Shown here in pieces: positions 37,161 through 46,217 of a stretch of DNA of 64,000 nt. Location: contig JAGWMZ010000016.1 of the NCBI GenBank assembly GCA_028871475.1, positions 1-64,000 of the forward strand. The letters run 5' to 3'. Both the position numbers and the translations under genes were made by a program. Below the pieces are notes generated by a model. That model had not been told where the DNA came from. It saw nothing but the letters and a program-made list of their open reading frames with translations, and did no database searches. This stretch comes from Sphingomonadales bacterium (GTDB taxonomy: Bacteria; Pseudomonadota; Alphaproteobacteria; Sphingomonadales; Sphingomonadaceae). Each line of letters opens with the position of its first letter. Within the stretch, counting starts at the first letter, position 1.

Positions 37161-38071
37161 GGCAGCTTCTCCCCTCTTGCGGCGACCAGCACCGCATACC
37201 ATTCTTCCCGGCCCCATTGCACGGCAAGGGCTGCGGCCCCTTCCGCGATGCGCGCGGCGTTCTGCGAACCGATGATGGGGATGATCCCGGCGGGATGCGC
37301 CATCAGCCAGCTATAGGCCGCCGCGGTGCGCGACACGCCTTGCGCAGCGGCCACGGCATCGAGCGCGGCGGCCACGGCCTTGTCGCGCGGGGTTTCGGGT
37401 GCGGTCAGCCGCCCGCCGCCCAAAGGCGACCAGGCCAAGGGCGTGAGGCCCAGCATCATAGCCTGATCCAGCTCACCATTTTCAAAGCAGGTGATGCGCA
37501 GCGGGCTGATTTCCGGCTGGGTGACCACCAACTTGTTGGTCAGGAAATGATTGAGCGCGGCGACCTGCGCGCAGGTGAAGTTCGAGACCCCGATGTGCCG
37601 GATCTTGCCGGCCGCCACTGCCTCGTCGAGCACGCGCGCGACCTCTTGCGGATGGGCCAGAATGTCGGGCCGGTGCACCTGATAGAGGTCGATCACCTCC
37701 ACCTTCAGGCGGCGCAGCGAGGCGTCGATTGCCTCGGCAAGATAGGCGGGCGACTGGTCATAGGGCAGGGGCGGCAGAATGCCCCCCTTGGTGGCCAGCA
37801 CCATCCTGTCGCGCAGGCCGGGATCGGCGGCGATCACCTCGCCCAGCAGCGCCTCGGCATCGCCAAAGCCACCTTGCCCATCGAAGCCATAGATGTCGGC
37901 CGTGTCGAGCAGGGTGATCCCGGCATCGAGTGCGGCATGAACCAGGGGCGCAGCCTCGCCAACGCTGCGACCTTGCTCAGCCAGCCGCCACATGCCCCAG
38001 GCCAGCGGTGAGACGGCAAGGGAGGAATGGCCCAAGGTGCGCTGGGCAGGGGGAAGGGGGAGGAGGCTCAT
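37157..38071 (-). CDS. Aldo/keto reductase, likely 6-oxo-glucose reductase (SmoB-like)
   Basis: 304 residues, AKR barrel with the full catalytic tetrad: Asp56 and Tyr61 (LLDTADIYG), Lys95 (LATKGG) and His133 (LYQVHRPD). NADPH-binding end: PLAWSPLGGG and IPIIGSQNAARI. In the sulfo-SMO scheme this enzyme reduces 6-oxo-glucose to glucose, which enters central metabolism. Tight overlaps with the LacI gene (ATGA) and the monooxygenase gene (GTGA) support joint function. Sequence alone would also fit a YdhF-type reductase of unknown substrate. Confidence 0.82.
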   Translation of the reverse strand: MSLLPLPPAQRTLGHSSLAVSPLAWGMWRLAEQGRSVGEAAPLVHAALDAGITLLDTADIYGFDGQGGFGDAEALLGEVIAADPGLRDRMVLATKGGILPPLPYDQSPAYLAEAIDASLRRLKVEVIDLYQVHRPDILAHPQEVARVLDEAVAAGKIRHIGVSNFTCAQVAALNHFLTNKLVVTQPEISPLRITCFENGELDQAMMLGLTPLAWSPLGGGRLTAPETPRDKAVAAALDAVAAAQGVSRTAAAYSWLMAHPAGIIPIIGSQNAARIAEGAAALAVQWGREEWYAVLVAARGEKLP

Positions 38072-39081
38072 AATTCTTTCCGGAATGGCGCCGCCACGGA
38101 AGCGCGGTCGACAAGGGTATGGGGCAGGCGGCGATGGGTGATGTCACCCCCTGCGACGAGGATTTCCGTGGCGGTCCGCGCCAGATCGGCCATCGGTTGA
38201 TGGATGGTGGTCAGCGCCGGCCACACCGTGCGGGCCAGCGTGGTGTCGTCAAAGCCGGCCACTGAGAGCTCTTCGGGCAGGCTCATGCCACGGCCATGCG
38301 CGGCGGCCAGAACGCCGGCGGCCATATCGTCATTGGCAGCGAAGACGGCGGTGGGCGGGTTGGCCATGTCGAGCAGCAAGGTGGCGGCGGCAAAGCCGCT
38401 TTCGAAATCGAATTGCCCCGGCATCACCAGTTGCGGTTCAAAGGCGATACCTGCCCGGTCCAGCGCGCGGCGATAGCCGAACAGGCGGTCCTCGCTGGCC
38501 ATGTGGTTGGGATGTCCGCGGACAAAGGCTATGCGGCGGTGGCCCTGATTGATGAGATGGGTCGTCATGTCATCGGCGGCCTGCGCGTCGTCCATGAACA
38601 CCGAAGAGGTGAGCGCATGGTTGGTGCCCGGCGAAATGCGCACGAAGGGAATATCGAGCGCGTCGAGCGCGTGGAGAACCGGCAGGCAATCCGTGACCGG
38701 AGAGGACAGCACGATGCCGTCGACATGGGTTTCGCTGACCAGCCCGCGCACCTGGTCACCGACATCAGGGTCCGCCACATCAACCGGCTGAGCGATCAGA
38801 CGTATGCCGTTGGCCTTGCAATAATCCCAGCAGCCCCGTTGGATCTGGAACATGTAATAGGGGCTGTGATTGTCGTAGATGAGTGCGATCTGGTTCGATT
38901 TCGAGCCTGACAGGATGCGTGCCGCGACACTGGGGCGGAAATCCAGTTCGGCCATGGCCTTTTCCACCTTTTCGCGCATGGTCGCGCTGACATAGGGGTG
39001 GCCGTTCAGTACGCGGCTCACCGTCTTGACCGCGACGCCCGCGCGGGCGGCAACGTCACGAATGTTGGCTCTCTCGCTCAT
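38068..39081 (-). CDS. LacI-family regulator of the sulfoquinovose locus
   Basis: 337 residues: HTH and hinge NIRDVAARAGVAVKTVSRVL, then a sugar-binding-protein-like effector domain (IALIYDNHSPYYMFQIQRG, AANDDMAAGVLAAAHGRGM, VAGFDDTTLARTVWPALTT). It lies inside the operon, overlapping the sulfoquinovosidase stop and the reductase start by four bases each, so it is produced with its targets. Its effector is probably sulfoquinovose or its glycoside. The 20-bp motif shared by the two divergent control regions of the locus is the candidate operator. Confidence 0.92.
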   Translation of the reverse strand: MSERANIRDVAARAGVAVKTVSRVLNGHPYVSATMREKVEKAMAELDFRPSVAARILSGSKSNQIALIYDNHSPYYMFQIQRGCWDYCKANGIRLIAQPVDVADPDVGDQVRGLVSETHVDGIVLSSPVTDCLPVLHALDALDIPFVRISPGTNHALTSSVFMDDAQAADDMTTHLINQGHRRIAFVRGHPNHMASEDRLFGYRRALDRAGIAFEPQLVMPGQFDFESGFAAATLLLDMANPPTAVFAANDDMAAGVLAAAHGRGMSLPEELSVAGFDDTTLARTVWPALTTIHQPMADLARTATEILVAGGDITHRRLPHTLVDRASVAAPFRKEL

Positions 39082-41084
39082 TTCGCTATCACCTCCCGCA
39101 TGGCTGCGAACAGATCGGCAAAGGCGCTGTCTGTCCGGTAGAAGACAGGGGGATGCCCGATTGGCGCGGCAATGTCATGCGTTCCGGGGGCAAAATCCAT
39201 GCCGGTCCACACATGACGCCATGGCTGGTCGCCCGGCAGCGTGACGCTGCGCAGGCGCGCGCTTTCCTCGATCACCGGAGCAACCAGCAGATCGGCGCCA
39301 TAGAGAAACTGGTCCTGCAGCGCATACAGGCTCGTGTCTTGCGGGTAGTGCAGGAAGAGGGGACGTTGGGCCGGCAGGCCGGTGGCCACGGCCTCATCGC
39401 ACAGATGGCGGACATAGGGGGCAAGATGGGCATGGACCCGGCTCCACCGCGCGAAGCAGGCGAGCAGTTCCGGCGTTGAATCATACTGCAGATTGTCGTC
39501 GGGCCGGTTGCCCTCATGGCTGCGCATCACCGGGGCAAAGGCGGCCAGTTCGCACCAGCGCTTCATCAGCTCCACGCTGCGGATGTTGCCATGCAGGGAA
39601 GTGTAGCCGCCGCAATCCGAATGGCTGTAGGCATTGCCCACCAGCCCCGCCGAGAGGGCGGCGGTGATGACCGTTCCGATGCCGTCATGGCGAGTGAAGT
39701 CCACCGATTGATCGCCCGCCCATAGCAGGGGGCAGGCCGAGGAGACGCCGCTGAAACCTGCGCGCATGAAGAAAAGCGCGTCCCCCTGGCGACCGCGCAT
39801 GGCCAGCGCCCGATCATTGACCTGTGCCCAGAGCACGGGCCACAGGTTATGGGCCTCCATCGCATCCATGCCGTTGGCGAGGCGCACGTCTGTGGGCAGA
39901 TATTCGCCGAAATCAGCCATCCATCCGTCGATACCGATGTCGAGCATTTCCTCGCACAGAATGCGGCGGGCAAACCACGCGCATGTCTCGGCGCGGGTGA
40001 AATCGAGGACGCCGCAATCGAACTCGCCAAAATCGACGAGGTAGGGCGCGTCCTCATCCTGTTTGCGACACAGATGGCCACCTGCCAGCGCTTCTCGATA
40101 AAGCATGCCGTCGATGGCAAGATAGGGATTGGCATAGGCCAGAAAGCGAATGCCGCGGGCATTCAACTCTTTGATCCGCGCGGGCAGATCGGGATAGCGC
40201 GCCTCGCTGCGCCGCCAGTCCCAGAACAGGCGGCGGCCGAAGCTGGTTTCGCGGATGCCTGCCCAATCCTCGCACCACAGGCCAGCAATACTCGCTCCGG
40301 CCTCGCTAAAGCGATCGAGCCGCTCGAAGCTCTTTTCGCCCTGTTTCAACCCCACAATCGCCCCGCCGATGGCCCAGTCCGGCAAGGCACGCGGGCGGCC
40401 GAAGCGCGTGGAGAGTTGCCCGACCAGTCCCTGCGGTCCATCATCGGCAAACAGTTCGAAACGCGCGGTCGTCGCCCATACCTCTATCGTGTGGTGCGTC
40501 TGTGCGGTGCAGTCGATCACGCTGTAAACGCTGGCATCGAGATGCACCGCCAGCCAGCGTGAAGTGATGAGCGTTGGCTGAGGATAGTTGGTGTTCCAGT
40601 AATCACCGCCCGCCATGGCGGTTTCATCCATGATCCGGGTGAGCGGCGTCGTCTTGTCGCGGCCCACGCCCGGTTCGCTGGTCCACATCGGAAAGCGGCG
40701 CCCGTTGAGCGCGAGATAGCTCATCTGCTCGCCGCCGCCCCACACGGTTTCGTCTGGCGATGCATGGAAATTCAGCCAGATGCGATCATAGCCGGGGATC
40801 AGCGTGGTGACACGCAGGTCATCGTCGCCAAACGCAATTTGAGCGACTTGCACCCTTTCATGGAACAGGTTCAGCACCTTGTCTTCGCTAGCCCAGAGAA
40901 GCGGCGCGATCAGATCCTGCGCAGAATCCTCGATCCGGAAATTGCCGCGATACATCGCAATGTCGGCGCAACCGCGCCCGATGACCAGCGCAGGACAGTC
41001 GGCCGTATGGCGCAGGAGGGTTCGACCGGCAAATTTGATCTCGAACCCGCCATCAATGGCAGAAATCTGCACAGTCATACCCAT
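39078..41084 (-). CDS. Sulfoquinovosidase (GH31, YihQ/SmoI family)
   Basis: 668 residues, no signal peptide, so cytosolic. It cleaves alpha-sulfoquinovosides such as sulfoquinovosyl glycerol. GH31 nucleophile Asp391 (GWMADFGEYLPTD) and acid/base Asp458 (LLWAGDQSVDF) are in place. The sulfonate-recognition set is visible as Lys247 (GLKQG), Glu272 (WCEDWAGIR), Arg285 and Trp288 (SFGRRLFWDW) and Tyr494 (HSDCGGY), i.e. the KERWY form recalled for the Agrobacterium enzyme rather than the QQRWY form of E. coli YihQ. WTSEPGVGRDKTT also matches YihQ. First gene of the operon. Ordinary alpha-glucosidase or xylosidase is unlikely with this set. Confidence 0.92.
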   Translation of the reverse strand: MGMTVQISAIDGGFEIKFAGRTLLRHTADCPALVIGRGCADIAMYRGNFRIEDSAQDLIAPLLWASEDKVLNLFHERVQVAQIAFGDDDLRVTTLIPGYDRIWLNFHASPDETVWGGGEQMSYLALNGRRFPMWTSEPGVGRDKTTPLTRIMDETAMAGGDYWNTNYPQPTLITSRWLAVHLDASVYSVIDCTAQTHHTIEVWATTARFELFADDGPQGLVGQLSTRFGRPRALPDWAIGGAIVGLKQGEKSFERLDRFSEAGASIAGLWCEDWAGIRETSFGRRLFWDWRRSEARYPDLPARIKELNARGIRFLAYANPYLAIDGMLYREALAGGHLCRKQDEDAPYLVDFGEFDCGVLDFTRAETCAWFARRILCEEMLDIGIDGWMADFGEYLPTDVRLANGMDAMEAHNLWPVLWAQVNDRALAMRGRQGDALFFMRAGFSGVSSACPLLWAGDQSVDFTRHDGIGTVITAALSAGLVGNAYSHSDCGGYTSLHGNIRSVELMKRWCELAAFAPVMRSHEGNRPDDNLQYDSTPELLACFARWSRVHAHLAPYVRHLCDEAVATGLPAQRPLFLHYPQDTSLYALQDQFLYGADLLVAPVIEESARLRSVTLPGDQPWRHVWTGMDFAPGTHDIAAPIGHPPVFYRTDSAFADLFAAMREVIAK

Positions 41085-41139
41085 CCATTCCCGTTCTTAT
41101 ACTTATTTCAGCCATCAGGAGAGGCTTTGTCCTCCATGA

Positions 41140-41158
41140 TGTGACACCGCTTGACATA
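41140..41158. promoter_or_regulatory. Candidate LacI operator 1 (sulfoquinovosidase / TonB receptor)
   Basis: TGTGACACCGCTTGACATA, preceded by A at 41139, has a near-copy at 45030-45048; 17 of 20 bases including the A agree, the three differences being contiguous at positions 12-14. Outer halves TGTGAC/GACATA form an imperfect dyad. It overlaps a plus-strand TTGACA (41151-41156) that could be the receptor promoter -35, consistent with repression. Confidence 0.65.
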
Positions 41159-41271
41159 TCGAGGCATGAGGGGCAAATCAACCATCAATCGCAATAGAAA
41201 AGATGCGAGATGGAAAACCTGATGGGGCTAAGCCGCAAAGGTGATGTTCCATAATTCGGGGGAGGGATGTC

Positions 41272-43659
41272 ATGAAATCAATATTTTATGGGTGCTTGCC
41301 GTTGCCGCTTCTGGCTCTTGCCGCAACGCCGGCGATGGCGCAACAGGCCGGTGATGCCGCCACAGCGCCGGTTACCGCGGAAATTATCGTGACGGCGCAA
41401 AAGCGGTCCGAGTCGCTGCAGAGCGTGCCGGTCGCCGTCTCGGTGCTGTCGGGCGCAGCGCTGGCTTCGGCTGCGCGGCCCAGCCTCGAAAGCGCTGCGC
41501 AGCTTGTGCCCGCGCTCAATTTCCAGAAATCGGGCACCACGCTCAACCAGACCATTTATCTGCGCGGCGTAGGCACCGCCACCTTCTCCATCGCTGGCGA
41601 ACCCTCGGTGTCGACCGTGGTGGACGGCGTGGTCTATGCCCGCTCGGGCGAGGCGTTCAGTGATCTGGTCGATATTGCCCAGATGGAAGTGCTGCGTGGA
41701 CCGCAGGGCACGCTGTTTGGTAAGAACGCCAGCGCCGGCGTGGTCAACATCACCAGCATCATGCCCAAGAACGAACTGTCCGGCAGCGTCGATGCCAGCT
41801 ATTTCGAGGGCAACGAATGGCGTGTGAAAGGCACCATCAACGCGCCGCTCGCCAAGGATCTGTCAGCCCGCATCACCGGCTTTGCCGGACAATATGACGG
41901 CAACATCTATAATCTGGCCACCCGGTCCAAGGTCAATGGCTATGACCATCTGGGGGCGCGGGGCCAGTTGCTCTACAATCCGGGCACCGGCGTGAAAATC
42001 TATGTTGCCGCCGATTGGCATCGCAACAACGACAATTGCTGTGCCGACATCATCGCCACCGGCCCGCTGACCAGTGCTGGCGCGCCGGGCTCCAGCCTTG
42101 CTTTCAATGCCCTGCCAACGCCGCTGGGCGTCAACACGCGGCAAGTGAACCAGAATCTGGTCACCTCGACCCGCGAGAACGGCTGGGGCGTGTCCGGTCA
42201 GGCCGATGTCGAGATTGGCAGCCATACGGTGACCAGCATCACGGCCTATCGCGTCTGGAACAACACCGAAATCCGCGATGGCGACTGGCTGGACCGGCCC
42301 TATGTCGGTTTCAATGAGTTGCACGATTTCGGCCCGCAGCATTCGACGACCTTCTCGCAGGAACTGCGCCTGACCTCGCCCGCGAACCGGCCCTTGAGCT
42401 ATGTGCTGGGCGCATACTATTCCCGCGCCTTCTCTGAGCGCATTTTTACCCGCAATGACGTGGTGTGCACGGCGGCGGCGACTGCGCCCGCCAATACGCT
42501 GATCCCCTGCGGCAGCAGCAATGCCAATCCTTCGACCTACCCCACTGGCACCTCCGATTTCGGGTCGACCTTCAACAATGTGGCCGTCTTCGGACAGGCC
42601 ACGCTCAAGCTGACGAGCCACCTGCGACTGATCGGCGGTCTGCGTTACACGCATGACAAGCTGGATGTGTTCGAAACGCGCCGCACCTCGCTGGCCGGGC
42701 CCGGCATCAACGGCAATTTCGACCAGGGTGTGTTCGATGCCTATAATACCCTGGTTGCCAGCGGAGTGTCGCCCACCACGGCGGCCTCCACGGCGCTGGC
42801 CTCCTCAAATGGCGTGCCTTTCCGTACCAACACCAGCCATGACAATCTGTCGGGCAAGGCGGTGATCCAGGGTGACATAGCGCGGGGGGTGATGGCCTAT
42901 GTCAGCTATGCGCGCGGCTATAAGGGGCCAGCCTATAATATTTTCTACAACCTGACCCCCACGGGCACCAATGTGATTTCGCCCGAAACATCCGATGCCT
43001 ACGAAGTGGGGATGAAGAACAGCCTGCTGGGCGGGCGCCTGACCTTCAATCTGGCCGGTTTTTACGCCAAATATCACAATTTCCAGGCCAACAACCCCGA
43101 TCTGGTGGCTGGTGTTGTGGTCACGCGCTTCACCAATGCGGGTGAGGTATCGACGCGCGGCGTGGAGGCCGATCTGGCCTGGCGGCTTGGGCCTGACACC
43201 AGCATCAACGGCGGTATGGCCTATACCGATGCGCATGTGGACAGTTTCTTTGCTGCGCCCGGTGCCGCCTCGACCGCCATCATGCCCCCCGGCACGCCGC
43301 TGGCCTATGCGCCCAAATGGAAAGGCTCACTCAGCCTTGATCACCGGGTGCGCACGGGGCAATGGGCCGATCTGTTCGGCGGAGGGCAGGTCAACTTCCA
43401 GTCGAGCCAGCTTTCGCTGTTCTCAACCGATGCGGTGCAGCGCCAGTTCGGCACGATCGGCGCCTATGCGCTGGCCAATATCCAGCTGGGCGTGGTGGCG
43501 CCGGATGACAAATGGAAGATCACCTTCCAGGTGCGTAACCTGTTCAACCAGTCCTATGTTGCATCGATCATCAACGGTGGTCCAGGGGGCAGCTATCGTT
43601 ACCAGATCCCGCGCGATGCCAACCGCTATGTTGGCGTGACGGGCCATTACGCTTTCTGA
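41272..43659 (+). CDS. TonB-dependent receptor of the sulfoquinovose locus
   Basis: 795 residues with a signal peptide (PLPLLALAATPAMAQ), TonB box EIIVTAQKRSESL, plug domain (MEVLRGPQGTLFGKNASAGV) and a beta-barrel ending in aromatic Phe (GVTGHYAF). Divergent from the sulfoquinovosidase operon across 187 bp containing the candidate operator; a GGGGGAGGG site precedes ATG 41272. It should import sulfoquinovosyl glycerol or a related sulfolipid fragment across the outer membrane. A rho-independent terminator ends the unit. Confidence 0.92.
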   Translation: MKSIFYGCLPLPLLALAATPAMAQQAGDAATAPVTAEIIVTAQKRSESLQSVPVAVSVLSGAALASAARPSLESAAQLVPALNFQKSGTTLNQTIYLRGVGTATFSIAGEPSVSTVVDGVVYARSGEAFSDLVDIAQMEVLRGPQGTLFGKNASAGVVNITSIMPKNELSGSVDASYFEGNEWRVKGTINAPLAKDLSARITGFAGQYDGNIYNLATRSKVNGYDHLGARGQLLYNPGTGVKIYVAADWHRNNDNCCADIIATGPLTSAGAPGSSLAFNALPTPLGVNTRQVNQNLVTSTRENGWGVSGQADVEIGSHTVTSITAYRVWNNTEIRDGDWLDRPYVGFNELHDFGPQHSTTFSQELRLTSPANRPLSYVLGAYYSRAFSERIFTRNDVVCTAAATAPANTLIPCGSSNANPSTYPTGTSDFGSTFNNVAVFGQATLKLTSHLRLIGGLRYTHDKLDVFETRRTSLAGPGINGNFDQGVFDAYNTLVASGVSPTTAASTALASSNGVPFRTNTSHDNLSGKAVIQGDIARGVMAYVSYARGYKGPAYNIFYNLTPTGTNVISPETSDAYEVGMKNSLLGGRLTFNLAGFYAKYHNFQANNPDLVAGVVVTRFTNAGEVSTRGVEADLAWRLGPDTSINGGMAYTDAHVDSFFAAPGAASTAIMPPGTPLAYAPKWKGSLSLDHRVRTGQWADLFGGGQVNFQSSQLSLFSTDAVQRQFGTIGAYALANIQLGVVAPDDKWKITFQVRNLFNQSYVASIINGGPGGSYRYQIPRDANRYVGVTGHYAF

Positions 43660-43681
43660 AATGGCGACAGGGATGAGGGGG

Positions 43682-43715
43682 AAGGGGCCGCGTCGCAGGG
43701 CGCGGCTCCTTTTTT
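43682..43715 (+). terminator. Rho-independent terminator after the TonB receptor
   Basis: An 11-bp stem with one G-T pair (43682-43692 with 43701-43711, core GCCGCG/CGCGGC) and an 8-base loop is followed by a T-run. It terminates the receptor message and reaches the stop codon of the convergent MFS gene. Confidence 0.82.
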
Positions 43716-44952
43716 ACGCCTCGACCGCCCTGGCGGTCGCTGCGGTCAGGGTTGGCATCACCAAATGGATCCACCCCAGGCCGATGAGATAGGCCACGGC
43801 GCAAAAACTGAACATCGGTGCATAGCCAAGCCCATGGGAGAGCGACCAGCCCGCCAGCTCAATCACGCCCATGCCAGCCAGATTGCCCGCCACCGCGCCT
43901 AAGGCAATCACGCTGGCCACCTGCCCGGCAGGCACGATGTCGGTCGCCATGCCGAAAATGTTGGTCGAAAAGCCCTGATGCGCGAACAGACCCAACCCGA
44001 TAAGCCCGGCTGCGAACCACACATTGCCCGCCGCAAGTGCCAGCGGCATGATCAGCACGACGAGCGCGAAGAATAGCATGGACCGCTTGCGCGCCGCATT
44101 CATGCCCAGACCGCCGCGGCGCAGGCGTGGGTAAAGCCCTCCTGCTGTCAGCGCTCCGCAGGCGGCCAGCGCAAAGACCACGGCCACCGGTTCGCCCAGC
44201 CGCCCCTGGCTCATGGCAAAAACACGGCTGAAGAAATCGGGCATCCAGAACAGCACGAACCACCACACACCATCGGTGAAGAATTTGGCACCAATGACCG
44301 CCCATGTGCTGCGTTCGCGCAGCAACTGGCCCCAGTTCACCCGCGCGCGCTCGGGCACGGCGACCACAGGGATCAAGTGACGGGTGCCCCACCACCAGGC
44401 CGCCAGCCACACCAGTCCCAGCCCGCCGGTCACGAAAAAGGTCGCCTTCCATCCGAAGGCCACAGCAAAGGGCGGAATGATCAGGGGGGTGAGTATGGCG
44501 CCAAGGTTGGGCGCGGTGTTGATGATGCCCAGCGCCTGGTTGCGCCGCTCCGGCGTGAGGTAGAGTGTGGCGGACTTCACGCCGGCGGGGGTGCTGACGG
44601 TTTCACCCACTGCCAGCACCGCGCGCGCGATCACGAATTGCGCAACATTGGCAGCCAGGGCATGGGCCATACCGGCAAGGCTCCATACCGCGACGGCCAG
44701 GCCATAGGCGATGCGCACGCCCAAGCGGTCGATGAACCAGCCCACAAAGACCAGTGCACTGGCCGCAGCAAACTGAAAGGCCGAGCCGAGATGGGCGAAA
44801 TCGCCATCGTCCCAATGGAAGGTGGTTTGAAGTGTGGGTTTGAGCAGGGCCACCACCTGTCGGTCGACATAGTTGAGCGCATTGCCGGCAAACAGCAATG
44901 CCACCAAAGCGACGGCCATGGCCGAAGAGGCCTGCCTTTCAGCGGGTTTCAC
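43714..44952 (-). CDS. MFS transporter (ACS-type), likely sulfoquinovoside uptake
   Basis: About 412 residues, 12 membrane helices. N-terminal signature FAGNALNYVDRQVVALLKP and the loop GWFIDRLGVRIAYGLAV fit the anion:cation symporter group of the major facilitator superfamily, which carries organic anions such as hexuronates. Start is GTG 44952 behind GAGGAGAG. Divergent from the YeiH operon, with the shared motif in between. It most likely brings the anionic sulfoquinovosyl glycerol into the cytosol, replacing the ABC importer of Agrobacterium loci. Confidence 0.87.
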   Translation of the reverse strand: MKPAERQASSAMAVALVALLFAGNALNYVDRQVVALLKPTLQTTFHWDDGDFAHLGSAFQFAAASALVFVGWFIDRLGVRIAYGLAVAVWSLAGMAHALAANVAQFVIARAVLAVGETVSTPAGVKSATLYLTPERRNQALGIINTAPNLGAILTPLIIPPFAVAFGWKATFFVTGGLGLVWLAAWWWGTRHLIPVVAVPERARVNWGQLLRERSTWAVIGAKFFTDGVWWFVLFWMPDFFSRVFAMSQGRLGEPVAVVFALAACGALTAGGLYPRLRRGGLGMNAARKRSMLFFALVVLIMPLALAAGNVWFAAGLIGLGLFAHQGFSTNIFGMATDIVPAGQVASVIALGAVAGNLAGMGVIELAGWSLSHGLGYAPMFSFCAVAYLIGLGWIHLVMPTLTAATARAVEA

Positions 44953-45029
44953 GGCGCATCTCTCCTCGAATGATTTTCGTTTGCTTTGTTCTTGCACAGT
45001 AGCGGCATTGCAGGATAAAGGAAGCAAAA

Positions 45030-45048
45030 TGTGACACCGTAGGACATA
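45030..45048. promoter_or_regulatory. Candidate LacI operator 2 (MFS carrier / YeiH operon)
   Basis: TGTGACACCGTAGGACATA, preceded by A at 45029, differs from the copy at 41140-41158 only at three contiguous bases near the middle. It lies between the divergent MFS and YeiH starts (44952 and 45102), a location suitable for controlling both. Confidence 0.65.
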
Positions 45049-45101
45049 CGCTGAGACGCGGTCCGAAAAGGTCAAGATAAGCCCGACGGGGCAGGAAAAG
45101 A

Positions 45102-46217
45102 TTGGGGATGATGCAGAAAAAGCCCGACTCGGCCACGACAAGTGCCCTCGATTCCGAAGGCCCTCTGTGGGCCGGCGACCTGTTCGGCGAAACCCATCTG
45201 GCCGCCAACCAGCCCGCACCGCGCGCCAAATGGCGACAATTGCTGCCCGGCGTGGCGATCAGCGCTATCGTCAGCGCGGCGGCGGCCTGGTTCAGCGACC
45301 ATTACGGTATGCCGATCATTCTCATGGGCCTCATCCTCGGGCTGGCGATGCAATTTGTCTCGACCGACCCGCATACAGGCAAGGGACTGGAGTTCGTCGG
45401 GCGCAGCTGCCTGCGCTGGGGCATCATCCTGCTCGGGTTTCAGGTCACTTTGGCGCAGATTGGTGCGCTGGGGCTGGGGCCGTTTGCCGCGCTGCTGGTG
45501 GTGATGGTCGCGGCGATCGGCTCGGCGCTGTTTGGCGCGCGATTGGCCAGGCAAAACCTTGCCATCGGCATACTGGCGGGCGGGGCCACGGCGATCTGCG
45601 GGGCATCTGCCGCGCTGGCGCTCTATGGCGTGATCGGGCGCGAACGCGTGAGTCAGGCGCAATTCACGCTGACGCTGGTGGTCATCTCGATTGCCAGCGC
45701 GCTGGCGATGACCGTCTATCCCGAGCTGGCCCGCCTGGCTCATTTCAACGCCCGACAGGCTGGGTTTGTGACCGGCGCGGCGATCCATGATGTCGCACAA
45801 TCCATTGGCGGGGGGTATGCGGTGTCCAATGCGGCGGGCGCGGCGGCAACGGTGGTCAAATTGACGCGCGTGGCGATGCTCGGGCCGCTGGTGGCTCTGG
45901 CGGCGGTGGCGATCGGGCGGCTTGACCCGCGCGGTGGCGTTCAGTCGCCGTGGAAGGCGCTGGCCATTCCGCCCTTCATTCTGGCCTTTCTAGGCCTGGT
46001 CCTGCTCAATTCTCTGCTGCCCGTACCGGCGTTGATCGCTGGCAACGCGCTGCTGATGTCGAAAGGGCTGCTGCTGCTGGCGGTGACGGCCACGGCCATG
46101 CGCACGCGGACCGATCTCATCCTGCAACTGGGGTGGTCCTCGGTTCTGCCGGTGCTGGCTGCGACGGCAACCTCATTCCTTGTGGCCTTCGGCTTTGCCC
46201 TGTGGGTGATCGCATGA
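45102..46217 (+). CDS. YeiH/PSE-family membrane exporter (putative sulfate/sulfite exporter)
   Basis: 371 residues with about ten membrane helices (LLPGVAISAIVSAAAAWF, MPIILMGLILGLAMQFVS, GGATAICGASAALALYGVIG, FVTGAAIHDVAQSIGGGYAV). The UPF0324 family is annotated as putative sulfate exporter and includes TauZ-type proteins linked to sulfonate breakdown. Here it may pass sulfite formed in the cytosol to periplasmic SorAB, or export sulfate. First gene of a five-gene operon; its stop overlaps the glpD start (ATGA). Confidence 0.82.
   Translation: MGMMQKKPDSATTSALDSEGPLWAGDLFGETHLAANQPAPRAKWRQLLPGVAISAIVSAAAAWFSDHYGMPIILMGLILGLAMQFVSTDPHTGKGLEFVGRSCLRWGIILLGFQVTLAQIGALGLGPFAALLVVMVAAIGSALFGARLARQNLAIGILAGGATAICGASAALALYGVIGRERVSQAQFTLTLVVISIASALAMTVYPELARLAHFNARQAGFVTGAAIHDVAQSIGGGYAVSNAAGAAATVVKLTRVAMLGPLVALAAVAIGRLDPRGGVQSPWKALAIPPFILAFLGLVLLNSLLPVPALIAGNALLMSKGLLLLAVTATAMRTRTDLILQLGWSSVLPVLAATATSFLVAFGFALWVIA

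Noticed and set aside
39078..41084. GH31 gene as an ordinary alpha-glucosidase or alpha-xylosidase
   Set aside because: The sulfonate-binding residues and YihQ-like stretches, plus adjacent sulfonate monooxygenase and sulfite oxidase genes, fit a sulfoquinovosidase much better.
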